From the NCBI RefSeq assembly GCF_001051995.2, contig NZ_CP014646.1, positions 1,240,001-1,304,000 of the forward strand: 64,000 bases of DNA. The letters run 5' to 3'. The notes beneath the pieces are model-generated. The model made no database searches. It was given only the letters and a program-made list of their open reading frames with translations, and had not been told where the DNA came from. A program made the translations under genes and the position numbers. This document shows, piece after piece, positions 18,117 to 26,838 of this stretch; positions within the stretch are counted from its first letter, which is position 1, and each line of letters begins with the position of its first letter. This DNA comes from Thauera humireducens (GTDB lineage Bacteria; Pseudomonadota; Gammaproteobacteria; Burkholderiales; Rhodocyclaceae).

Positions 18117-18473
18117 TCACCCCCCCAGCCAATCGACGGCGAAGGCCAGCCCGGCGACGGCGGCCGCACCGCTGGCCACGAGCACGGCCGCCGCGGCGAT
18201 GTCCTTGGCCGCACCGACGACCGGGTGGCGCTCGGGGTGCAGATGGTCGGCCAGCGTCTCGAGCGCGGTATTGAACAACTCCGCCATGAGCACGAAGCCC
18301 ACCGCGAGGCCCAGCACCGCCCACCAAACCGGCGCCGGACGGGTGATCAGCAACACCGCAAGCACGCCCGCGGCGGCCACAAGGTGGACGCGAAAACTGC
18401 GCTCGGTGACGACGGTGTGCCGGAGCCCCTGCAGCGCGAAGCCCAGTCGCCGGACGAAGCCCTCCCCTTTCAT
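18117..18473 (-). CDS. dgkA: Diacylglycerol kinase / undecaprenol kinase family (DgkA)
   Basis: 118 residues with three membrane helices. The DgkA signature is present as AELFNTALETLADHLHPERHP (catalytic Glu region) and VGAAKDIAAAAVLVAS. These small integral enzymes phosphorylate diacylglycerol in Gram-negatives, recycling the by-product of periplasmic glucan and lipid A modification. The ATG overlaps the stop of the PAP2 gene by 4 bases, so lipid phosphate kinase and phosphatase are coexpressed. The proximity to an eptA-like gene, whose reaction yields diacylglycerol, is suggestive only. Confidence 0.88.
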   Translation of the reverse strand: MKGEGFVRRLGFALQGLRHTVVTERSFRVHLVAAAGVLAVLLITRPAPVWWAVLGLAVGFVLMAELFNTALETLADHLHPERHPVVGAAKDIAAAAVLVASGAAAVAGLAFAVDWLGG

Positions 18474-19144
18474 CTGCGCTCACCCCTGACCAGTTCGATC
18501 ACCATCCACCAGCCCAGCGCCCAGGCCGCGCCGGCGGCCCAGCCCGCCAAGACGTCCGTCGGCCAATGAACGCCGAGATAGACGCGGCTCAGCCCGACGA
18601 GGACCGAGAGCAGCACTGCGACCGCCATGATGTAGAGCTTCTGGTGTCGTGCGCCGACCAGACGCGCCAGCAAGGTGCCGAGGGTCAGATAGACGATGGC
18701 GGACAACATGGCGTGTCCGCTCGGGAAGCTCGCCGTGGTGACGAAGTCGCCGTGCGGCAGCAGGTCCGGTCGCGGTCGTGCGAAGACATCCTTGAGCAGC
18801 AGGGTCGCCATCGCCCCGCTGGCGGTCGAGACGAGCACGAAAAGCGCCGTCCGCCGCCGTCCGGAAAGCAGCAGGAAGGCCGTCGCCACGCAGACCAGCA
18901 GGCTCAGCACCGTGGTGCTGCCCAGCGCGGTGATGTCGCGCGCGACCGCCTGCATCCACGCCGGCCCGGTCGCCGCCACGCCATCGGCCTGCGGGTGCAG
19001 CGCGAGCATCAGGGCACGATCGAAGCCGCCGGTGTCGCCGTCGGCCACCTCGTCCGCAATCTCGACGAACAGCCAGGCCGCCGAAGCCAAGGTCAGCAGC
19101 ATCGCAAGGATGCGCGGCTCCAGCCACGCGCGCGGGAATCCCAT
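18470..19144 (-). CDS. PAP2-family phosphatase with canonical motifs
   Basis: 224 residues, about six helices. All three PAP2 motifs are present: KDVFARPRPDLLPH, SFPSGHAM and SRVYLGVHWPTDVLAG. It therefore looks catalytically intact, unlike the His variant at 8719-9465. Likely substrates are undecaprenyl pyrophosphate or phosphatidate/phosphatidylglycerol phosphate. It is upstream of and overlaps dgkA, and follows the UbiB gene by 12 bases in one operon. Confidence 0.9.
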   Translation of the reverse strand: MGFPRAWLEPRILAMLLTLASAAWLFVEIADEVADGDTGGFDRALMLALHPQADGVAATGPAWMQAVARDITALGSTTVLSLLVCVATAFLLLSGRRRTALFVLVSTASGAMATLLLKDVFARPRPDLLPHGDFVTTASFPSGHAMLSAIVYLTLGTLLARLVGARHQKLYIMAVAVLLSVLVGLSRVYLGVHWPTDVLAGWAAGAAWALGWWMVIELVRGERR

Positions 19145-19156
19145 GTCGGGCCTGCC

Positions 19157-20839
19157 CTATCGCCGCCGGCTGCGCCAGATCGACAGCAGGACCCACAGTC
19201 CCCCGCCCACCGCGCCGATGAAGCCGAGCAGTCCCAGCGTGCGCAGGCCACCGAGCGTAGGGTCGCGCACCACCGTCATCACGATTGCGGTGCCGATGAT
19301 GAGCGCAGCAGTGACGATGCCGATGGTCATGCGGCTGATCGCGCGGTCGAGCTGGTCGACCGCATGCTTGAGCGACAGCACGTCCACCTGAATCTGCAGT
19401 TTGCCGCGCCGCCCGGCGCGCAGCAGGCTGCCGAGATCCTGCGGCAGGCTGGCGAGCAGGTCGAAGGCGCTGCCAAGACTGCGCCAGCCGCGCCGTGCCA
19501 TGGCGGCCGGGGTGCGGTGCGCGACCAGTACCTGTCGCAGCAGCGGCTCGGCCTCGGCGGCGATGTCGAAATCCGGGTCGAGCTGGCGGCCCATGCCTTC
19601 GAGCGTGATGAAGGCCTTCACCAGCAGCGAAAGCTCGGGCGGCAGGCTGAGCCCGTGCTCGCGCAGCAGCGTCATCAGGTCGGACAGCATCGCCGCGAGG
19701 TCGAGCCGCTTGAGCGGCACGCCCTTGTACTGGTCGACGAAGTTGTCGATGTCGCGGCGCAGGCGGTCGGGGTCGGCGGCCTCTTCGCCTTCGCGCCACT
19801 CGAGCAGAACGTCGGCGACGGATTCGGAATCGCCGGTGACCAGGCCATAGAGCATCACGGCCACTTCGTGGCGCCGGGTCTCCGACAGGCGGCCGATCAT
19901 GCCGAAATCGATGAAGGCGATGCGATTCTCGGACAGGTAGAAGACGTTGCCCTGGTGCGGATCGGCATGGAAAAGGCCGTCCTCCAGCATCATCTTCAGC
20001 ACTGCGGCGGCGCCGCGGCGCGCCAGCAGCCTGCGGTCGAGCCCCGCGGCATCGACCGCGGCAAGATCGCGGCCCGGAATGCCCTCGACGTAGTCCTGGA
20101 CGTTGAGCCGCTCGCCGCTCCAGCTCCAGTGGATCGCCGGGATCACGATCTCCGGGTGGTCGGCGAAATGGCTGGCGATGCGCTCGGCGTTGCGGCACTC
20201 GGCGGCGAAATCCAGCTCGCGCCGCAAGGACAGCGTGAACTCGCGCACCACTTCGCGCAGGTGGTAACGGCGCAGGTCGGGCGCCTCGGACTCGACGATG
20301 TCAGCCAGGCGCGCGAGCAGGTGCAGGTCGGCCTCGACCAGCGGACGGATACCCGGGCGGCGAACCTTCAGCACGACACGCCGCCCGTCCGCCAGGCGGG
20401 CACGATGCACCTGGGCGAGCGAAGCGGCGGCCAGCGGCGCCAGCTCCAGTTCGGCGAACACGGTCTCGGGCGCCTGGCCAAGGTCTTCGGTCAGCTGCGC
20501 ACGGATCGCCTCGAAGGGCGCGGCGGGCGCAGCGTCCTGGAGCTTGCCGAACTCGGCGATCCATTCGGGCGGGAACAGATCGACGCGCGTCGCCAGCACC
20601 TGGCCGAGCTTGATGAAAGTCGGACCCAGATCTTCCAGCGCACGGCGCACGCGCTCGGGCGTGCTAAGGCTCAACCACTCGTCGACGCCATGCCAGTGCA
20701 GCGCCCTGCCCGTCTTCTCCAGCGCATTGCCCAGGCCGATGCGCCGGACCAGGTCGCTGAAACCGTAACGGATCAGGACGGTCGCGATCTCGTGCGCACG
20801 CGCCAGATCACGCGCCGCGCCGATGGCTTGCCATAGCAT
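19157..20839 (-). CDS. UbiB/ABC1-family atypical kinase-like protein
   Basis: 560 residues. The UbiB KxGQ motif is FIKLGQVLATRVDLFPPEW. The Ala-rich nucleotide loop is PLAAASLAQVHRARL, with the invariant Lys in VVLKVRRPG. The catalytic and metal sites are DGLFHADPHQGNVFY and IAFIDFGMIGRL. Two C-terminal helices (about 500-555) anchor it in the membrane. UbiB supports coenzyme Q biosynthesis, probably by ATPase-driven lipid handling. This copy is not beside ubiE/ubiJ, so it may be a paralogue with another lipid role. Its ATG shares one base with the stop of the upstream gene. Confidence 0.88.
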   Translation of the reverse strand: MLWQAIGAARDLARAHEIATVLIRYGFSDLVRRIGLGNALEKTGRALHWHGVDEWLSLSTPERVRRALEDLGPTFIKLGQVLATRVDLFPPEWIAEFGKLQDAAPAAPFEAIRAQLTEDLGQAPETVFAELELAPLAAASLAQVHRARLADGRRVVLKVRRPGIRPLVEADLHLLARLADIVESEAPDLRRYHLREVVREFTLSLRRELDFAAECRNAERIASHFADHPEIVIPAIHWSWSGERLNVQDYVEGIPGRDLAAVDAAGLDRRLLARRGAAAVLKMMLEDGLFHADPHQGNVFYLSENRIAFIDFGMIGRLSETRRHEVAVMLYGLVTGDSESVADVLLEWREGEEAADPDRLRRDIDNFVDQYKGVPLKRLDLAAMLSDLMTLLREHGLSLPPELSLLVKAFITLEGMGRQLDPDFDIAAEAEPLLRQVLVAHRTPAAMARRGWRSLGSAFDLLASLPQDLGSLLRAGRRGKLQIQVDVLSLKHAVDQLDRAISRMTIGIVTAALIIGTAIVMTVVRDPTLGGLRTLGLLGFIGAVGGGLWVLLSIWRSRRR

Positions 20840-21498
20840 CAGTCGCGTCGATCCTTCGCAGCGGACGAGTCCGGCTGCAGGCGGTCGGCAAGGCCGCGCA
20901 ACACGCCGGCCGCCATGCTGGCGAGCAGCTCGGCCTGGGCGCTCAATGCCCGCATGCCTTCCTGCACCTGTGCCCGCGCCAGATCGCCCATCGCCTGGCC
21001 CAGGTCGACCACGGCACTCTGCACCCGCGCGCCCACCGCCGTGCCGCTGCTGCGCGCATGCTCGGCCAGATCCTTCAAGGTCGCCTGGGCCGTGCCGCTG
21101 GCCTGCCGTGCCGCATCGCCGAGCGCGGCGACGAAGTCGCCCTCGAGGCGCGACAACTGGTCGAGCGACTGCTTGAGGCCTTCGCGCGAGAACTCGCTGC
21201 CGCGGCCGATCGCTTCCTGCATCGCCAGCTGCGTGGCCTGCGCGGCGGAAGCGAGCGCTTGGTCCAGCCCGCGCACAGCCTCCTTCAGCCCTTCGGCATG
21301 CTCGGCCTCGACGCGCGGGGCGGCCGCCTGAGCACCGCGCAGCACTGCCTGCGTCACCTCGCGCAGGGCTTGTGTATCCACCACCCCGCGGGTCAGCGCG
21401 GCAAGCGTGATGGCCTGCACGCGCTCGGCAATCCGCGCGGGCTCGGCCTCCACTGCAGCCTGCACCTCACGTTCGATCTGTTGGGCGTCCTGCGTCAT
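20839..21498 (-). CDS. Helical protein of unknown function (phasin-like)
   Basis: 219 residues from MTQDAQQ, with GGAG upstream; an ATG 7 codons earlier is less well spaced. It is Ala/Gln/Glu-rich and almost entirely helical, with long amphipathic stretches (residues 55-200) that look coiled-coil. Such proteins are often found beside UbiB/ABC1 genes. I recognise it only as that conserved neighbour, possibly the DUF6781 group, and see no catalytic motif. It is the first gene of the ubiB-PAP2-dgkA operon. Confidence 0.75.
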   Translation of the reverse strand: MTQDAQQIEREVQAAVEAEPARIAERVQAITLAALTRGVVDTQALREVTQAVLRGAQAAAPRVEAEHAEGLKEAVRGLDQALASAAQATQLAMQEAIGRGSEFSREGLKQSLDQLSRLEGDFVAALGDAARQASGTAQATLKDLAEHARSSGTAVGARVQSAVVDLGQAMGDLARAQVQEGMRALSAQAELLASMAAGVLRGLADRLQPDSSAAKDRRD

Positions 21499-21642
21499 CT
21501 TGAGTCTCCTCGTGCGCAACGAAAGGCTGATGCCAAACCGGGATGGATTTCATGATACGCGCAAGCCCGGGCACTGGATCCTACGGCGATGTTTGCATCC
21601 CGGCCGGGCCGCGATCCCGCACCCGAATCCGCAGCGAAGACC

Positions 21643-22995
21643 TCAGCCGTGGCCATCGCCATCGAGCTGCAGCGCCTTCAGGCGGCGGTACAGCGTGCGT
21701 TCGCTGATGCCCAACCGGCGCGCAAGCTCGCGACGACTGCCGCGATGGCTGCGCACCGCGCGCAGCAAGGCCTGGCGCTGGACCTCGTCGAGATCGAGCG
21801 CGTCTCCTGACAAGGCGGAAGACGGCGCCGGCTCATGTGAAGGGACAGTCTCCGCCTCGACACCGAGCAACTCCTCGGGCAGGTGTTCGGGGCCGATGGT
21901 CTCGCCATCGCACATCAGGCTTGCACGCTCGAGCACATTGCGCAGTTCGCGCACGTTGCCCGGAAACGGATGGGCGGCCAACAGCCGCATCGCTGCAGGC
22001 GACACGGCGAGACGCCGTTGTGGCGCCACGCGCTCGAGCAGCGACTCCACCAGCAGGGGCAGGTCGCCCTCGCGCGCCCGCAGTGCCGGCACGGTGATCG
22101 GGAAGGTATTGATGCGGAAATACAGGTCCTGGCGGAAGCTGCCTTCGGCAATCATGCGCTTGAGCGGGCGGTGCGTCGCCGACACCAGGCGGATGTCCGC
22201 ACGCCGCAGCTCGGTCGATCCCACCCGGCGGTAAGTGCCGGTTTCCAGCAGGCGCAGCAGCTTGACCTGCATGCCGAGCGGAATGTCGCCCAGCTCGTCG
22301 AGGAACAGCGTGCCGCCGCTGGCCGCCTCGATCAGGCCCGGCTTGCGTGCGGTTGCGCCGGTGAAGGCCCCCCGCTCATGGCCGAACAGTTCGCTTTCGA
22401 ACAGGGTTTCGGGCAGACCCGAGCAGTCGACCGCGACGAAGGGCCCCTGGGCCCGCCGGCTTGCCTCGTGCACCGCGCTGGCGACGAGCTCCTTGCCCGT
22501 GCCCGACTCACCTTGCAGCAGCACGCTCGCCTCCGACGGCGCCACGCGGGCGACGAGTTCAAGCATGCGCTGGAAGGCCGGCGAGCGCCCGATCAGGCCA
22601 CGGTGGTCCGACACGCCGCGCGCGACCTGCATCGGTTCCATCTTCTCGATGAACCACGCGATCTCGCCGTCCGCATCGCGCACCGGCGACAGCTCGATGT
22701 TCACGTACTCCTCGCCGCGCGGCGTGTGGTGCAGATGCAGCACGCGCTCGCGCTGCCCGGACTGCAGGCTGCGCGCCAGCGGACAGGACTCGCCGGCGCG
22801 ATCGCAGGGCACGCTGTAGCGGTGCGACACGTCGTAGCAGGTTCGGCCAACCACGTCGCGGCCATGCGCGCACGAGCGCCGGTATGCGGCATTGGCCGCG
22901 ATGATGCGATAGTCCCGGTCGCACAGGATATGGGGCTCGGACAGGGTTTCGAGAAACGAAACCAGCTCCGGCAGGGGTCGGGCGTCGTGCGGCAT
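21643..22995 (-). CDS. Sigma-54-dependent activator with Cys-containing PAS domain
   Basis: 450 residues from [10 protein letters not shown]. An N-terminal PAS domain (about 10-130) contains [20 protein letters not shown], a His/Cys cluster that could bind a metal or sense redox. The AAA+ domain has Walker A GESGTGKE, the sigma-54 contact loop GAFTGA, Walker [13 protein letters not shown] and the sensor motif [10 protein letters not shown] Fis-type helix-turn-helix ([20 protein letters not shown]) ends the protein. It is divergent from an SDR gene and the sirtuin gene. Its targets are unknown. The intergenic region has several TGAC-type repeats but no clear -24/-12 element. Confidence 0.92.
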   Translation of the reverse strand: MPHDARPLPELVSFLETLSEPHILCDRDYRIIAANAAYRRSCAHGRDVVGRTCYDVSHRYSVPCDRAGESCPLARSLQSGQRERVLHLHHTPRGEEYVNIELSPVRDADGEIAWFIEKMEPMQVARGVSDHRGLIGRSPAFQRMLELVARVAPSEASVLLQGESGTGKELVASAVHEASRRAQGPFVAVDCSGLPETLFESELFGHERGAFTGATARKPGLIEAASGGTLFLDELGDIPLGMQVKLLRLLETGTYRRVGSTELRRADIRLVSATHRPLKRMIAEGSFRQDLYFRINTFPITVPALRAREGDLPLLVESLLERVAPQRRLAVSPAAMRLLAAHPFPGNVRELRNVLERASLMCDGETIGPEHLPEELLGVEAETVPSHEPAPSSALSGDALDLDEVQRQALLRAVRSHRGSRRELARRLGISERTLYRRLKALQLDGDGHG

Positions 22996-23106
22996 GACTG
23001 TCAATCTGGCAAACGGCGTGTCAGCAGTCTGCCCCGCTGTCAGTAAAATGGTCAATCGAATGATCGTGTCAGCCGACCCGATCGCGCATCCCGCAGACAA
23101 GGACGC

Positions 23107-23823
23107 ATGAACCTCACTCCCGTATTGATGAACAGCCTGCCCGAGGGCTACACCGCACTGGTCGCCGGCGCCAGCGGTGCGATCGGCCAGGCCTTCGTCC
23201 GGCAGTTGCGTGCCGACCCGCGTTGCGGCCGGATCATCGAACTGTCACGTCAGAGCACGCCGCCGCTCCTGCTCGATGACGAGGCCAGCCTGGCCGACTG
23301 CGCCCGCATGCTGGCCGCGCAGTCGCCCTTGCACCTCGTGATCGATGCCACCGGCGCGCTGAGCATCGACGGCCAGGGTCCGGAGAAGCGCCTCGAGGAA
23401 CTGCAGGCCGCCCGCCTGCAGCGCGCGATGACGATCAACGCGATCGGGCCAGCCCTGCTGCTGCGCCACCTCCATCCACTGCTGGCCACCGGCGAGCGCG
23501 TGATCTGGGCCAAGCTGTCGGCGCGGGTGGGCAGCATCGAGGACAATCGCAAGGGCGGCTGGTATGGCTACCGGGCATCGAAGGCCGCGCTCAACATGCT
23601 GCTGCAGACCGCGGCCATCGAAGTCGCCCGCCGTCGCCCGCTCGCCGTCGTCGCTGCGCTGCAGCCAGGCACCGTGCGCTCGCGCCTGAGTGCCCCTTTC
23701 GTCGGCGATGCGGCCATGGAACCGGACGCAGCCGCATGCGGGCTGCTGGCCGCGCTCGACCGTCTCGAAGCGAGCGGGCGGGCGCATTTCATCGACTACA
23801 GCGGCGAGCACATCCCGTGGTAA
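23107..23823 (+). CDS. Short-chain dehydrogenase/reductase (C-factor-like)
   Basis: 238 residues. The Rossmann motif is [14 protein letters not shown], a degenerate GxxxGIG. NAG is replaced by DATGAL, and the catalytic pair is YGYRASK with an upstream Ser in [21 protein letters not shown] fits the C-factor-like SDR group. NAD(P)-linked oxidoreductase activity is likely and the substrate is unknown. The start at MNLTPVL has a modest AAGGA-type site; MNSLPEG eight codons later is an alternative. The sirtuin gene starts inside its last codons, giving translational coupling. Confidence 0.87.
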   Translation: MNLTPVLMNSLPEGYTALVAGASGAIGQAFVRQLRADPRCGRIIELSRQSTPPLLLDDEASLADCARMLAAQSPLHLVIDATGALSIDGQGPEKRLEELQAARLQRAMTINAIGPALLLRHLHPLLATGERVIWAKLSARVGSIEDNRKGGWYGYRASKAALNMLLQTAAIEVARRRPLAVVAALQPGTVRSRLSAPFVGDAAMEPDAAACGLLAALDRLEASGRAHFIDYSGEHIPW

Positions 23824-24653
23824 CAAGCGCTTTCGATCGTTGCGCCCGCCTCATCGCCGACGCGGACGGCCTCCTCATCACCGCCGGAGCCGGCCTCGGC
23901 GTGGACTCCGGCCTGCCGGACTTCCGCGGCAGCGAAGGGATGTGGCAGGCCTATCCGGCGCTGGGCAAGGCCGGACTGCACTTCCAGGAGATCGCGAATC
24001 CGGCTGCCTTCGCCGCCCGCCCGCGACTGGCCTGGGGTTTCTACGGCCACCGGCTCGACCTGTATCGACGCACCGAGCCGGGTCCCGCCTTTGCGATACT
24101 GTTCGACATCGCGCGGCGTCTTCCGGATGGCGCTTTCATATTCACCAGCAATGTGGATGGGCAGTTCCAGAAGGCCGGCTTCGACGCCCAACGCATCGTC
24201 GAGTGCCATGGCTCCATCCATCATCTGCAATGCATGAAGGGCTGCAACGCTCGGACCTGGCCGGCGGACGAGTTTCAACCCGAAATCGACGCCGAAGCCT
24301 GCGAACTGACCAACGCGCTGCCAAGCTGCCCGCATTGCGGCGCACTTGCACGCCCCAACATCCTGATGTTTGGCGACTGGGACTGGATCGAGCACCGCAC
24401 GCAGGCCCAGCAGACGAGGCTCGCGGCCTGGAAACGACGCGTGGACCGGTTGCTCGTGCTCGAAATCGGTGCAGGCACCGCGGTACTGTCGGTACGCCTG
24501 TTTGGCGAACAGCTGGGCGTACCGATCATCCGCATCAACCTGCGTGACGCCGGTACGGCCCATGAGCCGGGCGTATCCCTGGCGCTTCCAGCCACCGAGG
24601 CAATGCGGGGTATCGCACGGGCGCTGCGTGAGCGCGGCTTCCCGATGGACTGA
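23817..24653 (+). CDS. Sir2-family NAD-dependent deacylase (sirtuin)
   Basis: 278 residues from a GTG that overlaps the SDR stop by 7 bases. Sirtuin motifs: TAGAGLGVDSGLPDFRG (NAD loop), TSNVDGQFQKAGF (TQNVDxL equivalent), ECHGSIHHLQC with the catalytic His, and zinc Cys pairs CMKGC and CPHCGALARPNILMFGD. EIGAGTAVLSVR replaces the usual GTS-VxP segment. The altered NVDGQF and IGAGTAV loops place it away from CobB, in a less studied bacterial sirtuin group, and ADP-ribosylation rather than deacylation cannot be excluded. The coupling with an NAD(P)-binding SDR is notable. Confidence 0.88.
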   Translation: MVTSAFDRCARLIADADGLLITAGAGLGVDSGLPDFRGSEGMWQAYPALGKAGLHFQEIANPAAFAARPRLAWGFYGHRLDLYRRTEPGPAFAILFDIARRLPDGAFIFTSNVDGQFQKAGFDAQRIVECHGSIHHLQCMKGCNARTWPADEFQPEIDAEACELTNALPSCPHCGALARPNILMFGDWDWIEHRTQAQQTRLAAWKRRVDRLLVLEIGAGTAVLSVRLFGEQLGVPIIRINLRDAGTAHEPGVSLALPATEAMRGIARALRERGFPMD

Positions 24654-24706
24654 AGGGGGATCGACGCCCTTGCGGGGCGGGCCGATCGATCTGAAGGCCC
24701 AAAAAC

Positions 24707-24730
24707 AAAGCCCGGACAGGTCCGGGCTTT
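24707..24730. terminator. Bidirectional hairpin terminator between the sirtuin gene and the mobile element
   Basis: A 10-bp perfect stem (AAAGCCCGGA / TCCGGGCTTT, CAGG loop) follows the sirtuin stop by about 50 bases. The minus strand has the stronger T tract (TTTGTTTTT). It therefore ends sirtuin transcription and also shields that gene from transcripts leaving the element. Confidence 0.75.
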
Positions 24731-24798
24731 GAGATGCTGACTCACCCGCATTCGACCTGAAAGCCAAATAAACGCTGAGTTTTCTGAATCTGAATTTT

Positions 24799-24826
24799 CC
24801 GTGTACCGTCAAATATACCGTCACTC
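24799..24826 (+). repeat. Left-end imperfect direct repeat of the element
   Basis: CCGTGTACCGTC is followed by a second TACCG unit and CACTC. It matches 35859-35886 at 24 of 28 positions in the same orientation. These are att-flanking repeats, or integrase arm-binding sites kept at both ends. Confidence 0.65.
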
Positions 24827-24877
24827 ACGCGCGCTCTAGCACACCGAGCCTCTCACGTGACAGTGCTTACCGGGTCG

Positions 24878-24913
24878 ATACCCAAATCCTGGGTATTTAC
24901 CGGAATTCCGGTA
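24878..24913. repeat. Two adjacent inverted repeats near the left end
   Basis: ATACCCA-AATCC-TGGGTAT is followed after one base by the perfect 16-bp palindrome TACCGGAATTCCGGTA. They lie inside the element, about 50 bases from the left-end repeat. Either could bind an excisionase or other dimeric protein, or end transcription. No T tract follows. Confidence 0.5.
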
Positions 24914-24963
24914 GTTACTTCCTGCGACCGGGGCAGGCATGCGGCAACAGGCACAGCAGCGGC

Positions 24964-25044
24964 TCATTGCGCCGGCTTGCGCTTCCAGGACCGTCGCTGC
25001 TTGCGGTTCTGTCGGCTCGGCTTGGTGTAGTCGTCGTCGTTCAT
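24964..25044 (-). CDS. Possible very small basic protein
   Basis: 26 codons (MNDDDYTKPS...KRKPAQ), strongly basic at the C-terminus (RKQRRSWKRK), with AGGA nine bases before the ATG. It is the last possible gene of the element. Short basic peptides are easily fortuitous in high-GC DNA, so the call rests on the ribosome-binding site and composition only. Confidence 0.3.
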   Translation of the reverse strand: MNDDDYTKPSRQNRKQRRSWKRKPAQ

Positions 25045-25232
25045 GTGACGCATTCCTGAGAATGAGGGTTTCAGCCTTCGCAGCGCGACGAATCCGGGCC
25101 GGAGCACGGAAACTCGCTTAGTCGCGCGTCCCCAGGGCTGAAGATGCACCTTCCACCAAGGCGCGGGGTGCGGCGCACAGATAACAGGCCGGCCAGGCTA
25201 TGCGCCGCTACTCGCCAGGCCGGTAAAGCGGG

Positions 25233-25649
25233 TCACTTCGCGGCGGTGCCGCTTTGCTTCAGGATCGCTTGCGCGGCGGCGGCTTCCATCGCAGCGCGGT
25301 CGACCGGGTCGTCGGCGTTACCGTCCAGGCCCATCGTCGGCGGGTTGCCGATGGCGGCCATCGCGGCGGCAAAGACGTTGCGCACCTGGTGCTGTACGGC
25401 CGGCACGGCGGCAAGCATTTCGCGCACCTCTTCGGGTGACAGGGTGGTGCTGCTCATCAGCTGGTACTGCATCGCCTCGCGGCCGGCGCCTTCCTTCAAG
25501 TTCATGATGGCGGCACAGCGCCTGCGTTCGGCGAGCGCGGCCTCCACGAAGGCAGATTGATACACCTTCGCAGCCTCGGCCTGAATCGCCGGATTGCCCG
25601 AGAAGCGCGGCGCGTTGGGGATGTTTTCGACGCGGGTCGAGATGCTCAT
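25233..25649 (-). CDS. Phage scaffold-like protein resembling the C-terminal tail of S49 prohead proteases
   Basis: 138 residues. The segment AALAERRRCAAIMNLKEGAG followed by REAMQYQL...LSPEEVREMLAAVP has the pattern seen in the C-terminal, scaffold-like part of S49-type capsid maturation proteases (AERARxxxIL...GRE...A..L.......E...ML.A.P). The protease domain itself is absent. This part normally acts as an internal scaffold during head assembly. A free-standing version in a satellite could interfere with or resize helper capsids, which is inference. It lies 11 bases downstream of the 86-residue ORF. Confidence 0.6.
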   Translation of the reverse strand: MSISTRVENIPNAPRFSGNPAIQAEAAKVYQSAFVEAALAERRRCAAIMNLKEGAGREAMQYQLMSSTTLSPEEVREMLAAVPAVQHQVRNVFAAAMAAIGNPPTMGLDGNADDPVDRAAMEAAAAQAILKQSGTAAK

Positions 25650-25660
25650 CTCTGCGCCCC

Positions 25661-25921
25661 TCAGGACAATGAAACGACGATGGTCGCCTCATCCATCGAG
25701 CCGTCTGCCGAGCGTGCCCAGACGGCGCCAGGGCCGATGTCGGCGCGGGTGTAGCGGTCGCGGCCCTCGAGGCGATGGCCGGCGCCTTCGGGCGCGTCCC
25801 CGTCGGTGCTCGCGGCGATCTCAGCCGCTGCGATGCTGTTCAGCGTGACGAGATGCAGATCCTCGGCAGCAAGCACGATGCGTTGCCAAGTGGGGGTCAG
25901 GGCGAAGGTTTGAGTTGCCAT
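25661..25921 (-). CDS. Small phage-like protein of unknown function
   Basis: 86 residues, acidic and mostly beta-prone (MATQTFALTPTWQRIVLAA...GAVWARSADGSMDEATIVVSL). The pattern of a short beta domain with WARS and a terminal strand resembles small structural proteins encoded next to head genes, but I cannot name a family. It lies between the coiled-coil gene and the scaffold-like gene in the same orientation, 37 bases from the former. Confidence 0.55.
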   Translation of the reverse strand: MATQTFALTPTWQRIVLAAEDLHLVTLNSIAAAEIAASTDGDAPEGAGHRLEGRDRYTRADIGPGAVWARSADGSMDEATIVVSLS

Positions 25922-25958
25922 GGGCGTGTCCTCTGTGCGGTTGTGGTGCGGTGGTGGG

Positions 25959-26807
25959 TTAGCTACTCATCGCGCGCAAGGCGCTATCCTCGAGCTCGTT
26001 GCGCTCTGCAATGAACCCCTCGAAGGTGCCGGCGATTGCGGAGCGCGCGAGCGCTTCATCGCGGTGCCGTGCCTGCATCAGTTCGGTGTAGGTGTCGCCA
26101 CCGCCTACAGTGACGGGCTTGCCGTCGGCGTCGAACACGCCGATGCGGGGTTCCGGTGCCGGTTCCTTGCCGACCGGAGCGCCTTGCATCTTGCGCATTG
26201 CTTCGACCGCCTCGCGCACATGGGCATCCTCGCCCAGTAGGCTATCGAGAGCCTTTGCTGCGCTGCGTCGTTGCTCGATGAGGGTTTCAAGCTCGGCCAT
26301 GAGCGCATCGGCATCACGGGCGGTTTGCGCGGCAGGCGGGGCCGTCTCGGGACATCCAGCGGCCTGCGCGACCTGAAGCGCCCACGCTTCCAGCTTCTCG
26401 CCGGTCGGGTCGAGGACCGAGAAGAGGACGGCAGGCGACAGCCGGTTCATGATCCCCAGCGGACCGGGTGCGCTGACGGGTTCGATGTCGTAACGGCCAG
26501 CGCCGTTGATCGACACGATTGAACGGTATTCGATGTGCGCCTTCAGGTTCGCGGCGGCCGTGGCTGCCTGCTGCATGCGCAGCACATCGTCGGCGATGCT
26601 CGCGCGCACATCAGCCACGATTCGCGCGGCGGCAGCGTCTGCGCTCACTGCGCGGCGGGTCATCGCTTCGTGGCGTTCGCGCAGCTCGGCAATGCGAGCA
26701 TCGAGCGCGGCAAGCCCTTGGCGAGCCTGCTGTGCCAGGGCGGCCAGTTGCTTCTGAATGTCGCCGGGCAGGTCTGCGGCTTTCGCGGTAGGGGTGGCAG
26801 TGGGCAT
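25959..26807 (-). CDS. Coiled-coil phage-like protein of unknown function
   Basis: 282 residues from MPTATPTAK, with AAGGA upstream; a longer frame exists but adds a low-complexity extension. Residues about 20-90 are a long Ala/Gln/Arg-rich helix (DIQKQLAALAQQARQGLAAL...), followed by a compact segment (IEYRSIVSINGAGRYDIEP) and a second helical part. No enzyme motif is visible. Size, helix content and neighbours suggest a structural or assembly role in packaging. The function is unknown. Confidence 0.6.
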   Translation of the reverse strand: MPTATPTAKAADLPGDIQKQLAALAQQARQGLAALDARIAELRERHEAMTRRAVSADAAAARIVADVRASIADDVLRMQQAATAAANLKAHIEYRSIVSINGAGRYDIEPVSAPGPLGIMNRLSPAVLFSVLDPTGEKLEAWALQVAQAAGCPETAPPAAQTARDADALMAELETLIEQRRSAAKALDSLLGEDAHVREAVEAMRKMQGAPVGKEPAPEPRIGVFDADGKPVTVGGGDTYTELMQARHRDEALARSAIAGTFEGFIAERNELEDSALRAMSS

Positions 26808-26838
26808 GAGGCGGATTCCTTGGCGGGTGATGGCGGGG

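Noticed and set aside
24732..24757. Duplicate of the tRNA-Val(TAC) 3' end as left attachment site
   Set aside because: Only TGCTGAC and a weak TCGACC match remain. This is too little for a tRNA-derived att core.
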